Shown here in pieces: positions 46,330 through 59,450 of a stretch of 64,000 nt of DNA. A program made the translations under genes and the position numbers. How positions within the stretch are numbered: the first letter of the stretch is position 1; every line of letters starts with the position of its first letter. Source of the DNA: Lophius americanus (Eukaryota; Chordata; Actinopteri; Lophiiformes; Lophiidae); the NCBI GenBank assembly GCA_037951165.1, contig JBBDHG010000489.1, forward strand, positions 1-64,000, written 5' to 3'. Below the pieces are notes generated by a model. That model was given only the letters and a program-made list of their open reading frames with translations. It did no database searches and had not been told where the DNA came from.

Positions 46330-46510
46330 AGACCCTTCATTTTAGCTCAATAACTCAAATACGATTTCATGGATGAATTTCAGACCCACATAGAACCTAG
46401 TGTGAGGAAGGACTGGAATGATTTTGGGAATGGTTAGTTGTTTATTCGCGACACTAGGGGGAACTTTATCTCAAAAAGTTTTCGGGCCATAATTTCTCAA
46501 CCGCTAGTCA
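46330..46510 (+). repeat. Dispersed repeat R, copy 8 (left part)
   Basis: Contains CACATAGAACCTAGTGTGAG, then GCGACACTAGGGGGAAC near 46,447 and GGGCCATAATTTCTCAACCG. Interrupted by an AAT-tailed LINE piece. Confidence 0.6.
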
Positions 46511-46514
46511 AATT

Positions 46515-46690
46515 TATAATAATAGTAATAATAAAAATTCTAATAATAATAATACATTTTATTTATAGAGCGCTTTTCATAAATACTCAAAGTCTCTTTA
46601 AAGATAAAGAGTAAAATCACATGTTAAAAAAGGAATTTAGACAATTCAGACAAAAAAAAAAAAAAAAGCGTTTCAATTCACAACAAATCA
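46515..46690 (-). mobile_element. LINE-like 3' tail of another family
   Basis: AAT repeats followed by TTTATTTATAGAGCGCTTTT and ACTCAAAGTCTCTTTAAAGA. This is similar in type to, but not the same as, the L2 tails elsewhere here. Ends in a poly-A run at 46,651-46,667. Confidence 0.5.
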
Positions 46691-46714
46691 TTCAATCCAT
46701 CAATCAATCATTCA

Positions 46715-47135
46715 TGTTTTCTGTGATAACTCAAAAACTATTTCATGGCTGATTTTCAGACTTTAGACCCACATAGACCCTAGTGTGAGGAAGGACTGGG
46801 GTGATTTTGGGGAATGTCAGTTTTATATTGGCAACGCTAGGGACCCCTAAACTCCAAAAGTTTTCCGGTCATCATTTCTCAACCGTTTGTCAGATTCAGT
46901 CCAAATTCGATGCGTAGGAATCGACTCGAGGAAATCTATCTTGTATTTTACCTTAATAGTTTATATTTTAGTCACATTGTGGAGCTTCTTTTCAAGAAAG
47001 ATTTGTGGACATACAGTAACTTCACCTTTATTTGGTGGAGTTCAATCCAGTCGGATTGCGTGTAAAACGACGGGGATCGGGGACTTTTCAAGATACAACC
47101 TTGCCGTCGTCGACGACAACGTAGGTTTCCGATAG
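46715..47135 (+). repeat. Dispersed repeat R, copy 8 (right part)
   Basis: CCACATAGACCCTAGTGTGA and GGTCATCATTTCTCAACCGT, then GTCAGATTCAGTCCAAATTC, GATCGGGGACTTTTC and CTTGCCGTCG. This piece begins with the same left-hand block as 46,330-46,510, so copy 8 may be two tandem copies. Confidence 0.6.
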
Positions 47136-48375
47136 TTTTTTTAAGTGGAAGACGGGTCGGGAAAGCTTTGCGTTACGTGCCAGATCAGAATATCAAAAAG
47201 AATTCAACAACAACACAAACCCAAGAGGATAGATGAGAGGATGTGGAACTGGTTATTGTACGGACATCACAAGAAGAAGCTGCAAAACCTGTTCATTAAA
47301 AATAATTAGGGCAATGACTCAACCTCGGTTCCATGGCGTTGCTGCGTGTCAAACATAAACTGTACAACCTAGACAGGGAACTGATTGCTCACCAAATTTA
47401 TTGCGGCTAAGGAGAGGTGCAGAAAAACACATCGGGGTGTTTGACTCACGGCCATGAATATTGTTATTATGCTCAACTAGGAAGATGTAGACTTACAATA
47501 TTTTATACTGCGTTGTGATAAAAAGATCGAACGTACTGTGAGTTATTTGAAAAACTGTGGATTTTTTTTGTGAAAATTTGAATGGGAGAGGTTCTTTTCA
47601 CTAAAAAAGATCCTCATTTCTGAAATCATGGCAACACGCCGGAACCCTGTCTCACACACACACACACACACACACCTGGGGTGGCCCAGAAACACACATT
47701 TAGACTCACAGACACACACATGCACTGCAATTACTGCGGAAGCCAAGTGCCTTGTTCCCGCCCCCTGGGCCACTCGACAGGCCGTTGCTAGGCAACGGAG
47801 TCTGGTCTCAAGCAAGGTTGTTATCAGGGTGTGCGTGTGTGTGTTTGTGTGTGTGTGTGTGTGACAGAGAGAGAGAGAGAGAGAGAGAGCGAAAGAATGT
47901 TTTTTAGGTGATGATGGGAGTCTTTCCTCTGTTATCCATAAATCCTCTGTAATAAACGATAGAAGCAGCAGAATGCTTCAAAGTCCTTCAAGTACCTCTA
48001 TAAAAGATTTAAATGGTTCCTAATTAGATTGTAAATCAGGTTGTTAAACACTTTATAAGTCATTATTTAACATTTATAAACGGCTTATAACATTGTTCCT
48101 AAATTTATTAATGCGGGTCACTATTTGGCAATCCCCAGTAAGCAGCACAGATGAGTGTGCTCACTATTTGGCAAACATCATCTAATGAGTTATGGCAGCT
48201 TATTTATGATTTGTTAAGTGTTGACAACTTAATTACAACTTACATGAATTACGTACAGGCCGTTTATAAATCCTTAACGAGGTGAGTCTTATTGCGAAAT
48301 TTTACCGAGTGGAAGTGTAAATATTAAATATCCCTGGAATGTGATGAAATTGAGGCACTACCTGTTTTCCAGCTG
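47136..48375. other. Intergenic DNA with (CA), (GT) and (GA) tracts
   Basis: CA repeats at 47,652-47,676, GT at 47,829-47,864 and GA at 47,868-47,889. An RFX-like palindrome at 47,784-47,796 is listed separately. No gene. Confidence 0.6.
47784..47796. promoter_or_regulatory. RFX X-box-like palindrome
   Basis: GTTGCTAGGCAAC is a near-perfect inverted repeat fitting the RFX consensus GTTRCYNNGYAAC. No gene start was recognised beside it, so function is unknown. Confidence 0.4.
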
Positions 48376-48378
48376 TTG

Positions 48379-48392
48379 CCACTAGATGGCGC
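48379..48392 (+). promoter_or_regulatory. CTCF-like motif
   Basis: CCACTAGATGGCGC fits CCASYAGRKGGCRS at every position. It lies in otherwise plain intergenic DNA about 5 kb upstream of sp4. Confidence 0.5.
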
Positions 48393-49320
48393 CATCACAG
48401 TTCTTAACCAAGACTATGTGACCTACCTGTACTGATTTACAAAGGCAGAATGCAGTATCTGCTGGCATGCGAATCAGAGAAAAACAGCTGTTTGTGTGTT
48501 TTTCTTTCTCCAACTGTTTCTTTCACAGGCGCCGCCTACTTTTCCCCAGGGGTGGCTCCAATGTAGAAAATACGTTTCAAAATGTCGTCCTGTATGTCTG
48601 TGTTCAGTGTACGGAAGAGGATTGGGGCCATATATGAGGACGCAACCTTTTTTTCGGGGGGGAGAGTTTTAACTTTAAACTAAGAATTTTGACTTTATTT
48701 TTCCAAATTGAGCCACTTCTTTGGTTTGATTTTATAATTCTGGGTTTAAAGCCCGAACTCCGCCCAAATATTTAACATGGCCAAACGTTGTAATGTGAAA
48801 TGAGTTTGCAAAGAATGAAAATAGTCGCGTAAAGTACAGGTTCTATTCCCAACGGCTGAGTTGATGGACTTGTTGGACCACATTTCTTGCAGATCTTTTT
48901 GCATTTTCTTAGAGTTCATTCACATGAAGGCATCTTATCTTTGTTCATCAGGATGGAACGCTAGAAAAAACTCTCCGTCTTTCATTTAAAGTCAACAGGC
49001 GTCTAAAACATAAATCTGTGAATTTGGGAAAACGAACATAAACTTTTTCTCTTGAACTCAATGCAAACGTTCGAAACGGACTTTAAATTGAATTGAATTG
49101 AACTTGTAGTTTTTATATTTAAGTCCGCTCTAGGGCTTATAAGATTCGTCTTTCTAACTTGGAATCTTTTGATTTGAATTGATGAGCGGGATAAATTGGT
49201 TTTTTCACCCGTTTCCTTTTAATCTATGGGTTTGATCATTTGCTTTGTCTTCAAGATCATTCAAAAACTGCAGAAAGTAGGTGGAGAATCATGTGTAGAA
49301 AATAATCATCATGATTTTAT
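48393..49320. other. Intergenic sequence, nothing recognised
   Basis: AT-rich DNA without motifs or repeats that I can identify. Confidence 0.4.
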
Positions 49321-49322
49321 AC

Positions 49323-49368
<46 letters not shown>
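49321..49368. repeat. (AT)n microsatellite
   Basis: Nearly pure AT dinucleotides, followed by T-rich DNA and a C-run at 49,467-49,478. Confidence 0.9.
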
Positions 49369-49370
<2 letters not shown>

Positions 49371-50230
49371 TGAATCTGGATTTTTGTTTTTCACTTTTTT
49401 ATTATATTTTTTATTATACTACTAGCAAGGCCGTACACAAGATTTTAGGGATACCGAGGGCATGCCCCCCCCCCCCGGACATTTTTGGGTTACCCTAATC
49501 TACTTTTTACGGCATTTAGGGCCTTAAAAAGATCATTTACTAAGATCCCGACCATCGTGTGCTAAATTGCATGTGCATTCTAACAGAGTGAACGTTTGGA
49601 TTACGGTTGATGTAATGAGATTAGGAATAATTGGGCGAGTGACGACAGGTGCAAAAAAGGTGGAGGCGGTACTATTTCAAGCGTTTTGTGTGTGTTAACG
49701 GTTTCTGCCATGGGGGAGTTTGGACGGAGAGCTGATTATTGACAGTAATCTCAAAATGAAATTTAAGGCCATGGAACTTGACGTGTCAGTGAAACTAATT
49801 TACAGAATAAAAAAAATGGAAAGTGCTTCATGATTTAATATTTTGTTGAATATAGTTGAGTTGGCGTCTTGAGGATGAATTCATCAATTACGCGGGAGCT
49901 TTAAAATTTTTATTTTTGTTAAAAGCTCCAACCAGAGAGTTTTGTCAGACCAAGTCACAAAAAGAAAAAGTAAAAAATGTTTCTTTTTTGATTTTTGGCA
50001 GGAAGTGTGTTCTTCACACACACACACTGCGCTGGCCCTCTACGCGACGGTGCGTCACTCAAGGCCGATGGGAGGGATGTGCATCACGGCGGTGACTGTA
50101 GCGATTGGCCGACAGGAGGACGTGTGTTTGTAGGAATGTGAGTCACAAACGATGCATCTTCATATGAGGCATCTTTGAGACAGTGCGTGTTTGCGTGCAC
50201 TAATGGTTTTTGTGTGTTCCTGATTCTGCG
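49369..50230. other. Intergenic sequence, nothing recognised
   Basis: No supported gene, RNA or repeat family. Confidence 0.4.
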
Positions 50231-50232
50231 AA

Positions 50233-50233
50233 C

Positions 50234-50265
<32 letters not shown>

Positions 50266-50417
50266 TCGTATGTATTTGTGTGTAGGTGTGCTTTTGTCAC
50301 AGGTTGCCTTGGCGTCAGGATGTCTCCCTTTCCTAAAGGTTAGGTCGTAAAGAACGAGAGATTTATGACTTCAACCTCAAGTTAATGATTTGGCAGCTGC
50401 CTCTCTCGTTCATACCA

Positions 50418-50460
<43 letters not shown>

Positions 50461-50547
50461 AGATATGGAGAACCTGCTGACAGGTGATGATAAACACTGT
50501 TTCTCATAACTATTATGTAACAATTCATAAGGTGTGATGATTGATAG

Positions 50548-50609
<62 letters not shown>

Positions 50610-50612
50610 TAC

Positions 50613-50650
<38 letters not shown>

Positions 50651-50720
50651 TAGATAGATAGAGGTTGGTAGATAAAGAGAGAGAGAGATAGAGTACATAG
50701 ATAGTCAGAGAGAGAGAGAT
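50233..50720. repeat. (CA)n, (GT)n and (GA)n/(GATA)n tracts
   Basis: CA at 50,233-50,264, GT at 50,421-50,458, GA at 50,551-50,645 and GATA/GA mixtures to 50,720. Confidence 0.95.
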
Positions 50721-51039
50721 TATTGTTCATCTTACTCATTTATCAGGTATTTATCACTACAACATGAGAGTTTAACGACTGATGGAAACGAACCAGTGGT
50801 TTCCAGTGGGCACGGCGCCAGTTGAGGATGTGGGCGGGACATGCGTCAAACCCACAAGGAGAAACACCTTAGCCACGACGGTGACTCATCTTCCCGGCTG
50901 GATCTCGTCTGACATGCTCAGAATGGTTTCACAGATTGGACAGGTGGAGTCACCGAGAGTTTTCCAAACCTCTCTGGCTCACCTCCGCCCCGATGTGTTG
51001 TTTTTAAATCTTTAGAAACGGAAAGATTAAATATCACTG

Positions 51040-51345
51040 TGGGGTTGTTGTTTTGTTTCGGGTTGTTTTTGCAATTGGACCAACGTTTGGGAAGTACTTT
51101 TACTTTAAGAAGTGAAAAAACACTGTTTTTGTTTCGTAAAAAAACTCTCAACCCAGCGAGTAAAGTATAATAGACACAAGACGGAGTTCCTCCAGTCGAT
51201 TCATCTGCACCACATTTGGGCTAAATCGGATAAATTATGGCCTGACAACATTTGGTGATGAAGCTGCCCCTAGTGGCCGAAATATGACACTGACATTTAC
51301 CCAAATCAATCCAGTTCTTCCTCGTACTAAAGTCTATGGGGCAAT
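51040..51345 (-). repeat. Dispersed repeat R, copy 9
   Basis: Reverse blocks: TTGGGCTAAATCGGATAAAT near 51,217, GCCCCTAGTGGCC near 51,266 and CCCAAATCAATCCAGTTCTT near 51,300. The last is shared with copy 1. Confidence 0.6.
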
Positions 51346-51424
51346 ATCATTTGAAAATGATCCATGACATCCTGTTTTCAGTTGTAGCGTGCATAGATGA
51401 TTCCGGAACACGTTTATTATAATT

Positions 51425-51485
51425 AACAAAGTTAAGCAGAATTCACCGGTCAGGTGGTTATAATCTTATGGCTGGTCACAATGTT
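51425..51485. mobile_element. Mariner-like terminal fragment
   Basis: GGTCAGGTGGTTATAATCTTATGGCTGGTC resembles the right end at 5,980 and 23,500. Only the terminus remains. Confidence 0.35.
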
Positions 51486-51544
51486 CTCATTCCATGACTT
51501 TAAATCATGTCTTCTTGTACTAACATGTATAAGTACTGCATTTA

Positions 51545-51668
51545 TATGTCATATATATATATAACATATATATATGTTGTATCTATATATATATATTATA
51601 TATACATATATTTACATATTATATATGTTGTATATATATATTTTATATATGTATATATATACACATTT
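51545..51668. repeat. TA-rich tract
   Basis: Irregular ATATAT/TATGT repeats. Confidence 0.85.
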
Positions 51669-51984
51669 ACACATTCACGGGTCACTCGCTGAACTCTCTC
51701 CCTGGTCGAGCCACAAACACGTCTGAAGGGACATCAAATACTTATAAAAGGGTTTGCGGTTGAGTGGACGGCTCTTTGTTCCAGATAATAACACGTCCTG
51801 TGACTCAGGAGGCTCCTTCAAACGCCGTCTGAATGCTCGGAATGACAACGGCTGATTTTTAACCACACGCTTTCAGGCGAACACGGACCCGTTCCTCTTT
51901 TCATGAATCATGACGCAAATTATTTTTGCACATCTGTGTTTCGTGTTATTGGCAACCTGCATGTGTTATTAAGCTCCGCCCCCT

Positions 51985-52740
51985 TTTACCACAACAACAG
52001 CCTGAGTCTCCTTCTGTAGTTGTTGAAGAGGTCTGAGAACACATGGAGAAGATCTGAGACCATTCCTCCATGCAGATACTCTCCGACTCCTTCAGGTTCT
52101 GAGGTCCACCACGCTGGTGGACTCTCCTCTGCAGCACATCCCACAGGAGAGAAGGTTCCTGACAGAGACTTTTAGGTCTTCATCCAGGATCTGCTGGTGT
52201 TTGATGGAGTCCATGGAACCATGTCTTTAACAAGATGTCCGGAACCTTTGGAAGAAAAACAGCCCCACAGCATCCGAGATCCACCACCAGACTTCACAGT
52301 TGACATGGGGTGCTTTTCTCTATGGCTTCCTTCTTGCTAGGCCACACCCATCTTAGATGTTTATTGTTAAGAAGCTCCACTTTGGTCTTATCTGACCTCT
52401 GACCTTGTTCCAGTGAGAGTCCCAGTGGTGTTTGTCAATCTGTAGGAGCGTCAAACAGCTGTTAAACAAACAGCTGGTGTTGGCGTCGGCGCCATCTGAT
52501 GGTGGTTAGGGAGACTTTCGGACACCAAGATTTAACTGACCTCTGACCTCTCTAGCTGTAATCCTCGGAGAGTCTTTAGCAAGTCCAACCCTCCTGCTCA
52601 CAGTTTGTACGGTCAGTTTGCGGACACGTCCTCTTCCAGGCTGATTCTTCATTTCACGTTTCCTTTGCACATCACGGCCGTGTTCTCCGGTCTTTTCCCG
52701 CCACGAAGAACGCCAGCGAGGATCCGGCCTGCGTGTCATG
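51985..52740 (-). pseudogene. Tc1-like transposon remnant
   Basis: The minus strand carries KDSPRITAREVRGQLNLGVR (about 52,510-52,580) and the GAGATCCACCACCAGACTTC and GTTCCTGACAGAGACTTTTA regions. The catalytic 3' part is cut by a deletion near 52,148. Confidence 0.8.
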
Positions 52741-53470
52741 CATCAGCACATGAGCGGCGGGTAAAGGTGAAAAGTCAAATTGCGGTCAAAGCCTCCAGAG
52801 GTGTTTGAACCCAGAGGTCGAGAGGGTTCTGAAAAAGAGTTCCTGAGGACAGGAGATGAGGAGATGAGATCCTCTCAGATGTAACATCATTAAGGGAGAG
52901 ACAGTGACAAAACCTTGAACGGAGGCTGAACTCTGAGACAAACTGCCATCCCATAAATCAGTTTGAAATGTGGTTGAATTTTCTTTTGACTGATTCAGTT
53001 GTTGGCAAACAAGGAAGGCAGTCGAATCACTTGAATTATTTACTCTTTGAATCATGTGGAGGCTGCGGTTAGCTGTAATTTGTACGAACGGCAGAGTTTC
53101 TGGTGAAGTATTAAATATTTCAAGTCAGTTGAAACGTGTTCTCTTTGGGTCGGAGCTCCGGGGGTGAACGGCGGTTAATCAGGCTGCGTTCGCTCTGCGG
53201 GAAAAATGTGGCCCGGCTCTGATTGTTACTGAAATGTGATTTTTTTTTTTTTGTCATGGCAGTGTAAACAAACACAAACCCCGAGGAAACCGATCTTTTC
53301 CAACTTCGATTTGGGAAACTTCCAAATGTGGTCCATAATCAGACAGAGAACGGATTTTTTTTTGCAGTGAGACCTCAGTCTGAACAGCAAGATCGGAACT
53401 CGTGCGACTTTGACGTCATGTTCTATCAACATTCGTCGCAAAGCTTCAGCGGCGGGAGTCTCTTTTAACT
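52741..53470. other. Intergenic sequence, nothing recognised
   Basis: No motif identified. Confidence 0.4.
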
Positions 53471-53477
53471 CGAAAAC

Positions 53478-54430
53478 ACCTCTATAAGCACTATAAACAT
53501 CTCTATAAACACTATAAACATCATTATTAACACTATAAACATCACTATAAACACTATAAACATCATTATAAACACTATAAACATCACTATAAACACTATA
53601 AACATCATTATAAACACTATAAACATCACTATAAACACTATAAACATCATTATTAACACTATAAACATCACTATAAACACTATAAACATCTCTATAAACA
53701 CTATAAACATCTCTATAAACACTATAAACATCATTATTAACACTATAAACATTGCTATAAACACTATAAACATCATTATTAACACTATAAACATCACTAT
53801 AACCACTATAAACATTACTTATAAAACTATTAACATCACTATAAGCACTATAAACATCATTATTAACACTATAAACATCACTATAAGCACTATAAACATC
53901 ATTATTAACACTATGAACATCACTTTAAACATCCCTATTAACTATATTACCTTCATTTTGAACACTATAAATATTACTATAAACACTATAAACATCGCTA
54001 TAAACATTATAAACACTATGGACATCCATTCAAACATCCCTATAAACACTATAACCTTCACTTTAAACTCTACAAACATCACTATAAAGACTATACACAT
54101 CACGTTTAACACTATAAACATCAATATAAAAACTATTAACATTATTTACACGATAAACATCACTAGAAAAACTAGAAAAATCGCTGTAAACACTATAAAA
54201 ATCCCTATAACCACTATTACTTTCACTTTAAACACTACAAATACTACTATAAACACTATAAACATCGCTATAAACACTATTAACATCATTATAAACACTA
54301 TAAACATCACTATAAACACTATTAACATCATTATAAACACTATAAACATCCCTATAAACACTATTAACATCATTATAAACACTATAAACATCACTATAAA
54401 CACTATTAACATCACTATAAACATCCCTTT
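53478..54430. repeat. Minisatellite of ACTATAAACATC type (about 0.95 kb)
   Basis: Built from CACTATAAACATCACTATAAA and CATTATTAACACTATAAA variants with a 12-18 bp period. Open frames on both strands (Ile-Asn-Thr and Met-Phe-Ile-Val repeats) reflect the repeat, not a gene. Confidence 0.95.
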
Positions 54431-54639
54431 ATATATTCAGCACTTAATTCCCTTATTTTAAATTCATGCGTATTTTAATGTATTATTTTTTTCAAGTTAT
54501 TTATGTAGGTATGTAAACATATTTAAGTGCATTTATTTATATATGTCTTTATTAGTACACAGCATAGCTTGTGTTTTTGTAACTTTTCAAATGTCTGTTT
54601 TGTGAAGCTGCTGAGTTTCCCCTCTGGGGATTAATAAAG

Positions 54640-54698
<59 letters not shown>

Positions 54699-54860
54699 AT
54701 CCATCTCTATCTCTCTTTTTGTCTGTTTATCTCTCTCTCTCTCTCTCTCTATCCATCTCTCTCTCTCTTTTTATCTGTCAATCTCTCTCTCTCTCTCATG
54801 CTCTCTCTCTCTGTCTATATTTGTCTCTGTGTATCTCCCCCCCCCCCTCTCTCTATAGAT
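54640..54860. repeat. (CT)n-rich region with ATCT/TTTGT interruptions
   Basis: Pure CT at 54,643-54,694, then degenerate CT, and a C-run at 54,837-54,847. Confidence 0.9.
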
Positions 54861-56165
54861 ATCTGAGTGGAGGCCGTTGAAGAGGGCCGGCCCGGCGCTG
54901 CTCTCTCAGACAGTGAGCAAGCGTGAGATCCAAAACCCAAAACCCGAAACGGTGAAGTCCTGCGTTGCTCATCGGTTTGCGTTTTCTCCGCCTCTCTTTG
55001 AAGACGACGTTTCGCACGAGCTCAGGAAGGCTTTTTTCTTCTTTTTCTTTTTCTTTTTTTTACAGCAGAGGGTTTTAAGTGGAGGGTGCAGCCCGCCATA
55101 AAGATCCAAGATAAGTGTGTAAATTGTGTACGAGTGAAGCTCGGCGCAGGACCTGACACGACTTGCGGGCCAGGTAGAGCTGACGCCAAGCCCGTGTTTC
55201 TGACTGTCTGTCTCCGTCCTGAATGACAGCCTGCAGGCGGTGCATGTGTGTGCGCTTAAGTGGGAATAGAAACGTTTCATGTTTGACGGGAACCATCAAT
55301 AAAACGCAGCTACCACGAAACCACCTCAGAACCACCTGAACCTCGGTCCGAGAAAAAGAGTGAAGGAATGCATGCGTCTGTGAAGAGAGAGGGGCGGGGG
55401 CGTGGCGTGAAAGAGTGGAATAGGCGTTTATCGACCTGCATTCTTTTCCTCTGATCTGTTTTGCGCCTTCGTACGCTCCAATCGGACCGATGACCGCACA
55501 AAGCAGCGTTTCCCGTTCGGCCTGTGCAGCCGGTGGTTAAAGTGGCCTTATGAGGAGCATTTTTTTTTTCTGATTTCCAGCTAATTCTGGGGCCTGTTTT
55601 GCATTTCTTTGTGGAATAAATTAACAATTTGTTGCAGAGCAATTAGCATGAAAAAGCAAGCAGCTTTTTTCCAGTCAATTTAACAACAAGCCATCCCTTA
55701 GTGCTTTTCTTCACCCCATCCCTTCTGCTGCTCCCTCAACCCCCAAATTTAATAGCAGCCATTGTGGCGAGGTGAAGCGCAATGAGTGGGCGGAGCACTA
55801 GTTAACCAGGAGCGTAGCGTGAATGGTGTGTGTGTGTGTGTGTGTGTGTGTGGCAGTGGATCTATGTATCTATCTGCATGCATATGTATGCGCCCGGCTG
55901 GTTGTTATTGTAAAGGTTTGTGCTAAAAAAAGAAGAAAAAAAAAAGAAGCACTTTCACAGAGTATAAGTCATGGCAACGCCGTTCGCCGACAACACAGAA
56001 ACACGCGAGTGCACAAACACAAAGATGAGGAAAAACGGCTAAAATACTGTTAATCAATGGGGAGCAAAAAAAACACAACGGAGACGTGGAAACATCTTTT
56101 ATATTCTGAAATAAAAATTCTTTACATGCAGCGCCCTCCGCCATCTTTAAAAGATGTGATGCCAA
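54861..56165. other. Intergenic sequence with one (GT)n tract
   Basis: GT repeats at 55,824-55,852 and a CT/T tract at 55,032-55,061. No supported gene. Confidence 0.4.
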
Positions 56166-56169
56166 ATAT

Positions 56170-57115
56170 GTCTTTATTTTCTATAACCATGATCTTTAAT
56201 TCTAACTATTCATAAATGTCTTACCTTTAACTCAATTAACACCTTTTGAAAAAAAAACATTACATAAGCAAAAAATGTGCCAGTGGTGAACACTGACTTC
56301 CTGTTTGACTGGGGTATAAATATGAGGTGACACAGGCCTGATTCTCTCTGAGGTTCTTCACCATGATGAAGAGCAGAGAACACAGCAATGAGGAGCAAAG
56401 AAAAGTTGTTGGGCTGCATAACATAAAATAAAGACTCAGCCTGGAAGAGGACGTGTCTGCAAACTGATCCACCAAACTGTGACGGAGATGGTTGGACTGG
56501 ATAAAGACTCTCCAAGGATCACAGCTAGAGAGGTCAGAGGTCAGATAAATCTTGGGGTCAGAAAGTCTCCTTAACGACCATCAGATGGCGCCGACACCAA
56601 CACCAGCTGTTTGGGAGGGTAGCAAGAAAAAAGCCTCTGCTGTCGTCCACACACAAGCTAACACTCCTACAGTTTGACAAACACCACTGGGACTTTCACT
56701 GGAACAAGGTCAGAGGTCAGATGAGACCAGAGTAGAACTTTTTGGCAACAAATATCTAAGATGGGGGTGGTGAAGCAAGAAAGAAAACCAAAGGGAAAAG
56801 CACCCCATGTCCACTGTGAAGTCTGGTGGTGGATCTCTGCTGCTGTGGGGCTGTTTATCTTCCAAAGGTTCTGGACATCTTGTTAAAGACATGGTTCCAT
56901 GGACTCCATCAAACACCAGCAGATACTGGATGAAGTCCTAAAAGTCTCTGTCAGGAAACTTAAAGTGGGCCGTGGTTGAACCTTCCAGCAGGACAATGTT
57001 CTGAAGATCACCTCAACATCAACCCAAGAATGGTTCAGAGATTACAGAACAAAGGTTCTGTCATGACCATCCCAGTCACCTGAACCAAACCCAACAGAAC
57101 ACACCTCATGACTTT
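56170..57115 (+). pseudogene. Tc1-like transposon remnant
   Basis: The start has GTCTTTATTTTCTATAACCATG, shared as an inverted terminal block with the copy at 44,400. Transposase pieces: a KDSPRITAREV-like region near 56,500, and CTTCCAGCAGGACAATGTTC then CATCCCAGTCACCTGAACC (the QDN and SP-L-P blocks). Internal deletion near 56,420 and many stops. Confidence 0.8.
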
Positions 57116-57394
57116 ATGACGTGACATTATTTCTTCGTTCATGATATTCCTCAGTTCTCTTAAAAAAAGAAGAAGCTAAAACAACATTTGGAGAAATTTG
57201 GATAAAATGTAAATCAGCTGTCAGCATCGACGGCGGCGAGAAAGAGATAATTATCAGTATCTGCTAGAAGAAATGGACCCGGTCGGTTCTTCATGCTGCA
57301 TGTAGTGACTTTTATTGCAGTTAACATGATAAATAGGAGCGGATGTGGCATTCGGTAAAGTCTGTTATTATGGTCTGTTTGCCACAGCTGGCTC

Positions 57395-58042
57395 TGACAC
57401 ACACACACAAACTCACATATACACACACACATACACGCACACACACATACTCCCACACTGACATGAATGCGCACACACACAGACGTACACACACGTAAAC
57501 ACACGTACAAACACACACCCACACACACAGACACACACTCACATACAAACACACACTCACGCACACATACACACACACACACATACTCCCACACAGACAT
57601 GAATGCGCACACACACGCACAGACGTACACAAACATAAACATACACACATACACACAGATACACACTCACATACACAAATGAGCACACACACACAGAAAC
57701 GCACACAAACATACACAGATACACAGACACACATTCGCACACACACAAACAGATGTACACACACACCCACACACATACTCACAAACAGACACAAATGAGC
57801 ACAAACACACAAACAAACGCATACACAAATACACACACACACACACTCTCAAAAAAACACACATAAACACACACACAGACAAACATTTGCACACACACAC
57901 ACAAATACACACACACATACACCCACAGATTCCCACACACACACAAAAATACACACACATTCGCACACACACACACACATATATACACACACACATATAA
58001 ACATACACACACAAATACACAAACACACACACACACACACTT
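57395..58042. repeat. (CA)n-rich complex tract
   Basis: About 650 bp of CA dinucleotides with GACA, ACAT and ACTC interruptions. Minus-strand Cys-Val open frames are compositional. Confidence 0.95.
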
Positions 58043-58239
58043 ACACCATCGTTTCTGAATCACTCATCCTCCAACAGACACGCCTGGAACACAGAAAAAA
58101 CAAAAAGGCGGAACAATTTGAGGTTTATGTTGAATTTCTCGTGAAGATGTTCCGCTGAAGGAACAAACTTAACTCACGTACAAAAATCCATCCTCCTCTC
58201 TCACCCGAACAGTCGGAGTTAACGCCAAAACTCAAAAAT

Positions 58240-58600
58240 AATTGCATGGCTCACAATCGGATCCGTAGATAGACCTTAGTGCAAGGAAGAAATGGATTGA
58301 TTTTTGGGAAAGGTCGGTTTCACACTTCCGACACCAGGGGGAATTTTAACTCCAAATGTTTTAGGGTCATAATTTCTCAACCGTTTGTTGCGATTTAGTG
58401 TAAATTTGAGGGAAATTAATCAGTTGAGATCTATATCGTGTTTATCGTATTTTTCTTCAAAGAGTTCGTATTTCACTCACAAGGGGGAGCTCTTCTTACG
58501 AGAAACATAGTTTTTTTTCCGCCATACTTTCCGAAACGTTTGTTTGATTTAACCCAAATTTACTTTATATTAACCGCCGTTACGTTAATGAAAACGGAAC
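58240..58600 (+). repeat. Dispersed repeat R, copy 10
   Basis: TAGACCTTAGTGCAAGGAAG, then ACACCAGGGGGAAT near 58,330, GGTCATAATTTCTCAACCGT, CTCACAAGGGGGAGCT near 58,475 and a TTTGATTTAACCCAAATTTA block. Confidence 0.6.
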
Positions 58601-58979
58601 GGCGGTTACGTGTTTATTTTAACGTAATTTCCTCACCATGGGTCCAGATTTTAGGTGTAACAATAGGTCATAAATTATGTTGGAAAGCGCATAAATGTAA
58701 AATATGTAAAAAAAAAAATTAGATAAAATTGCGATATTATATAAAACCAAAGACATCCTGAACAAGAACTCTTTCTACATTTTTACCTACAAAGTACGTA
58801 ATGACGTGAAAGATTCACTTCCTGGTTGTATTCAGAATGAAATCAGGGGAACAGGTTTGTTTTAAAAAAATAAATAAATGTAAGAACAAAAAAATATATA
58901 TTTATTTGACAAGGATTTGTACCGTTTGAGCTCAGCTAAAAAATAAGACAGTTAATAAATATAGAACCCTAGAATAGTA

Positions 58980-59160
58980 TAGTATTGTATATAATGAAAA
59001 ATATGGAACTCTACAAAGACTTCTAATGTGTGCGTATATAAATTATATGTGTATAAACAGTAAAAGTATACATGTAAATATCTGTGTATATCTGTATAAA
59101 CGGTATTTTTGTGTATACAGTATAAATATATAAGTAAATATCTGTATATCGTATGTGTGT
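58980..59160. repeat. TA/TG-rich degenerate tract
   Basis: GTATATAAAT, CTGTATAAAC and TGTGTATA repeats without a clean unit. Confidence 0.6.
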
Positions 59161-59164
59161 ATTA

Positions 59165-59445
59165 TTCCTAATTGTTGGTCTGATTTTGCTCATATTTATG
59201 TTATATGAACAAATGCAATAATTTTACACTAACACTTCACATTTTACTCACTAGGGGGAGATTTTTTTATATGAAAAACTATTTTTTTCAGGCTTATAAC
59301 TAAATAAATAACCTAATTTCTGGTCTGATTTGCTCAAATTTACATTATATTCAGCACTGAGTGACAAATTTTACTCCAACAGTTTACATTTTATTCACTA
59401 GGGGGAGATTTTATTTTACGAAAAAGGACCATATTAGGGGGATTG
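59165..59445 (+). repeat. Dispersed repeat R, copy 11 (left part), two sub-repeats
   Basis: TTTACTCACTAGGGGGAG near 59,243 and TTATTCACTAGGGGGAG near 59,391, about 148 bp apart. Each follows a GGTCTGATTT-GCTCA-ATTTA block. This shows the tandem sub-structure of R most clearly. Confidence 0.7.
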
Positions 59446-59450
59446 ATTGT

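Noticed and set aside
53465..54461. Ile/Asn/Thr and Met/Phe/Ile frames that look like membrane segments
   Set aside because: Arise from the ACTATAAACATC minisatellite.
57214..58063. Cys/Val-rich minus-strand frames
   Set aside because: Products of the CA-rich tract.
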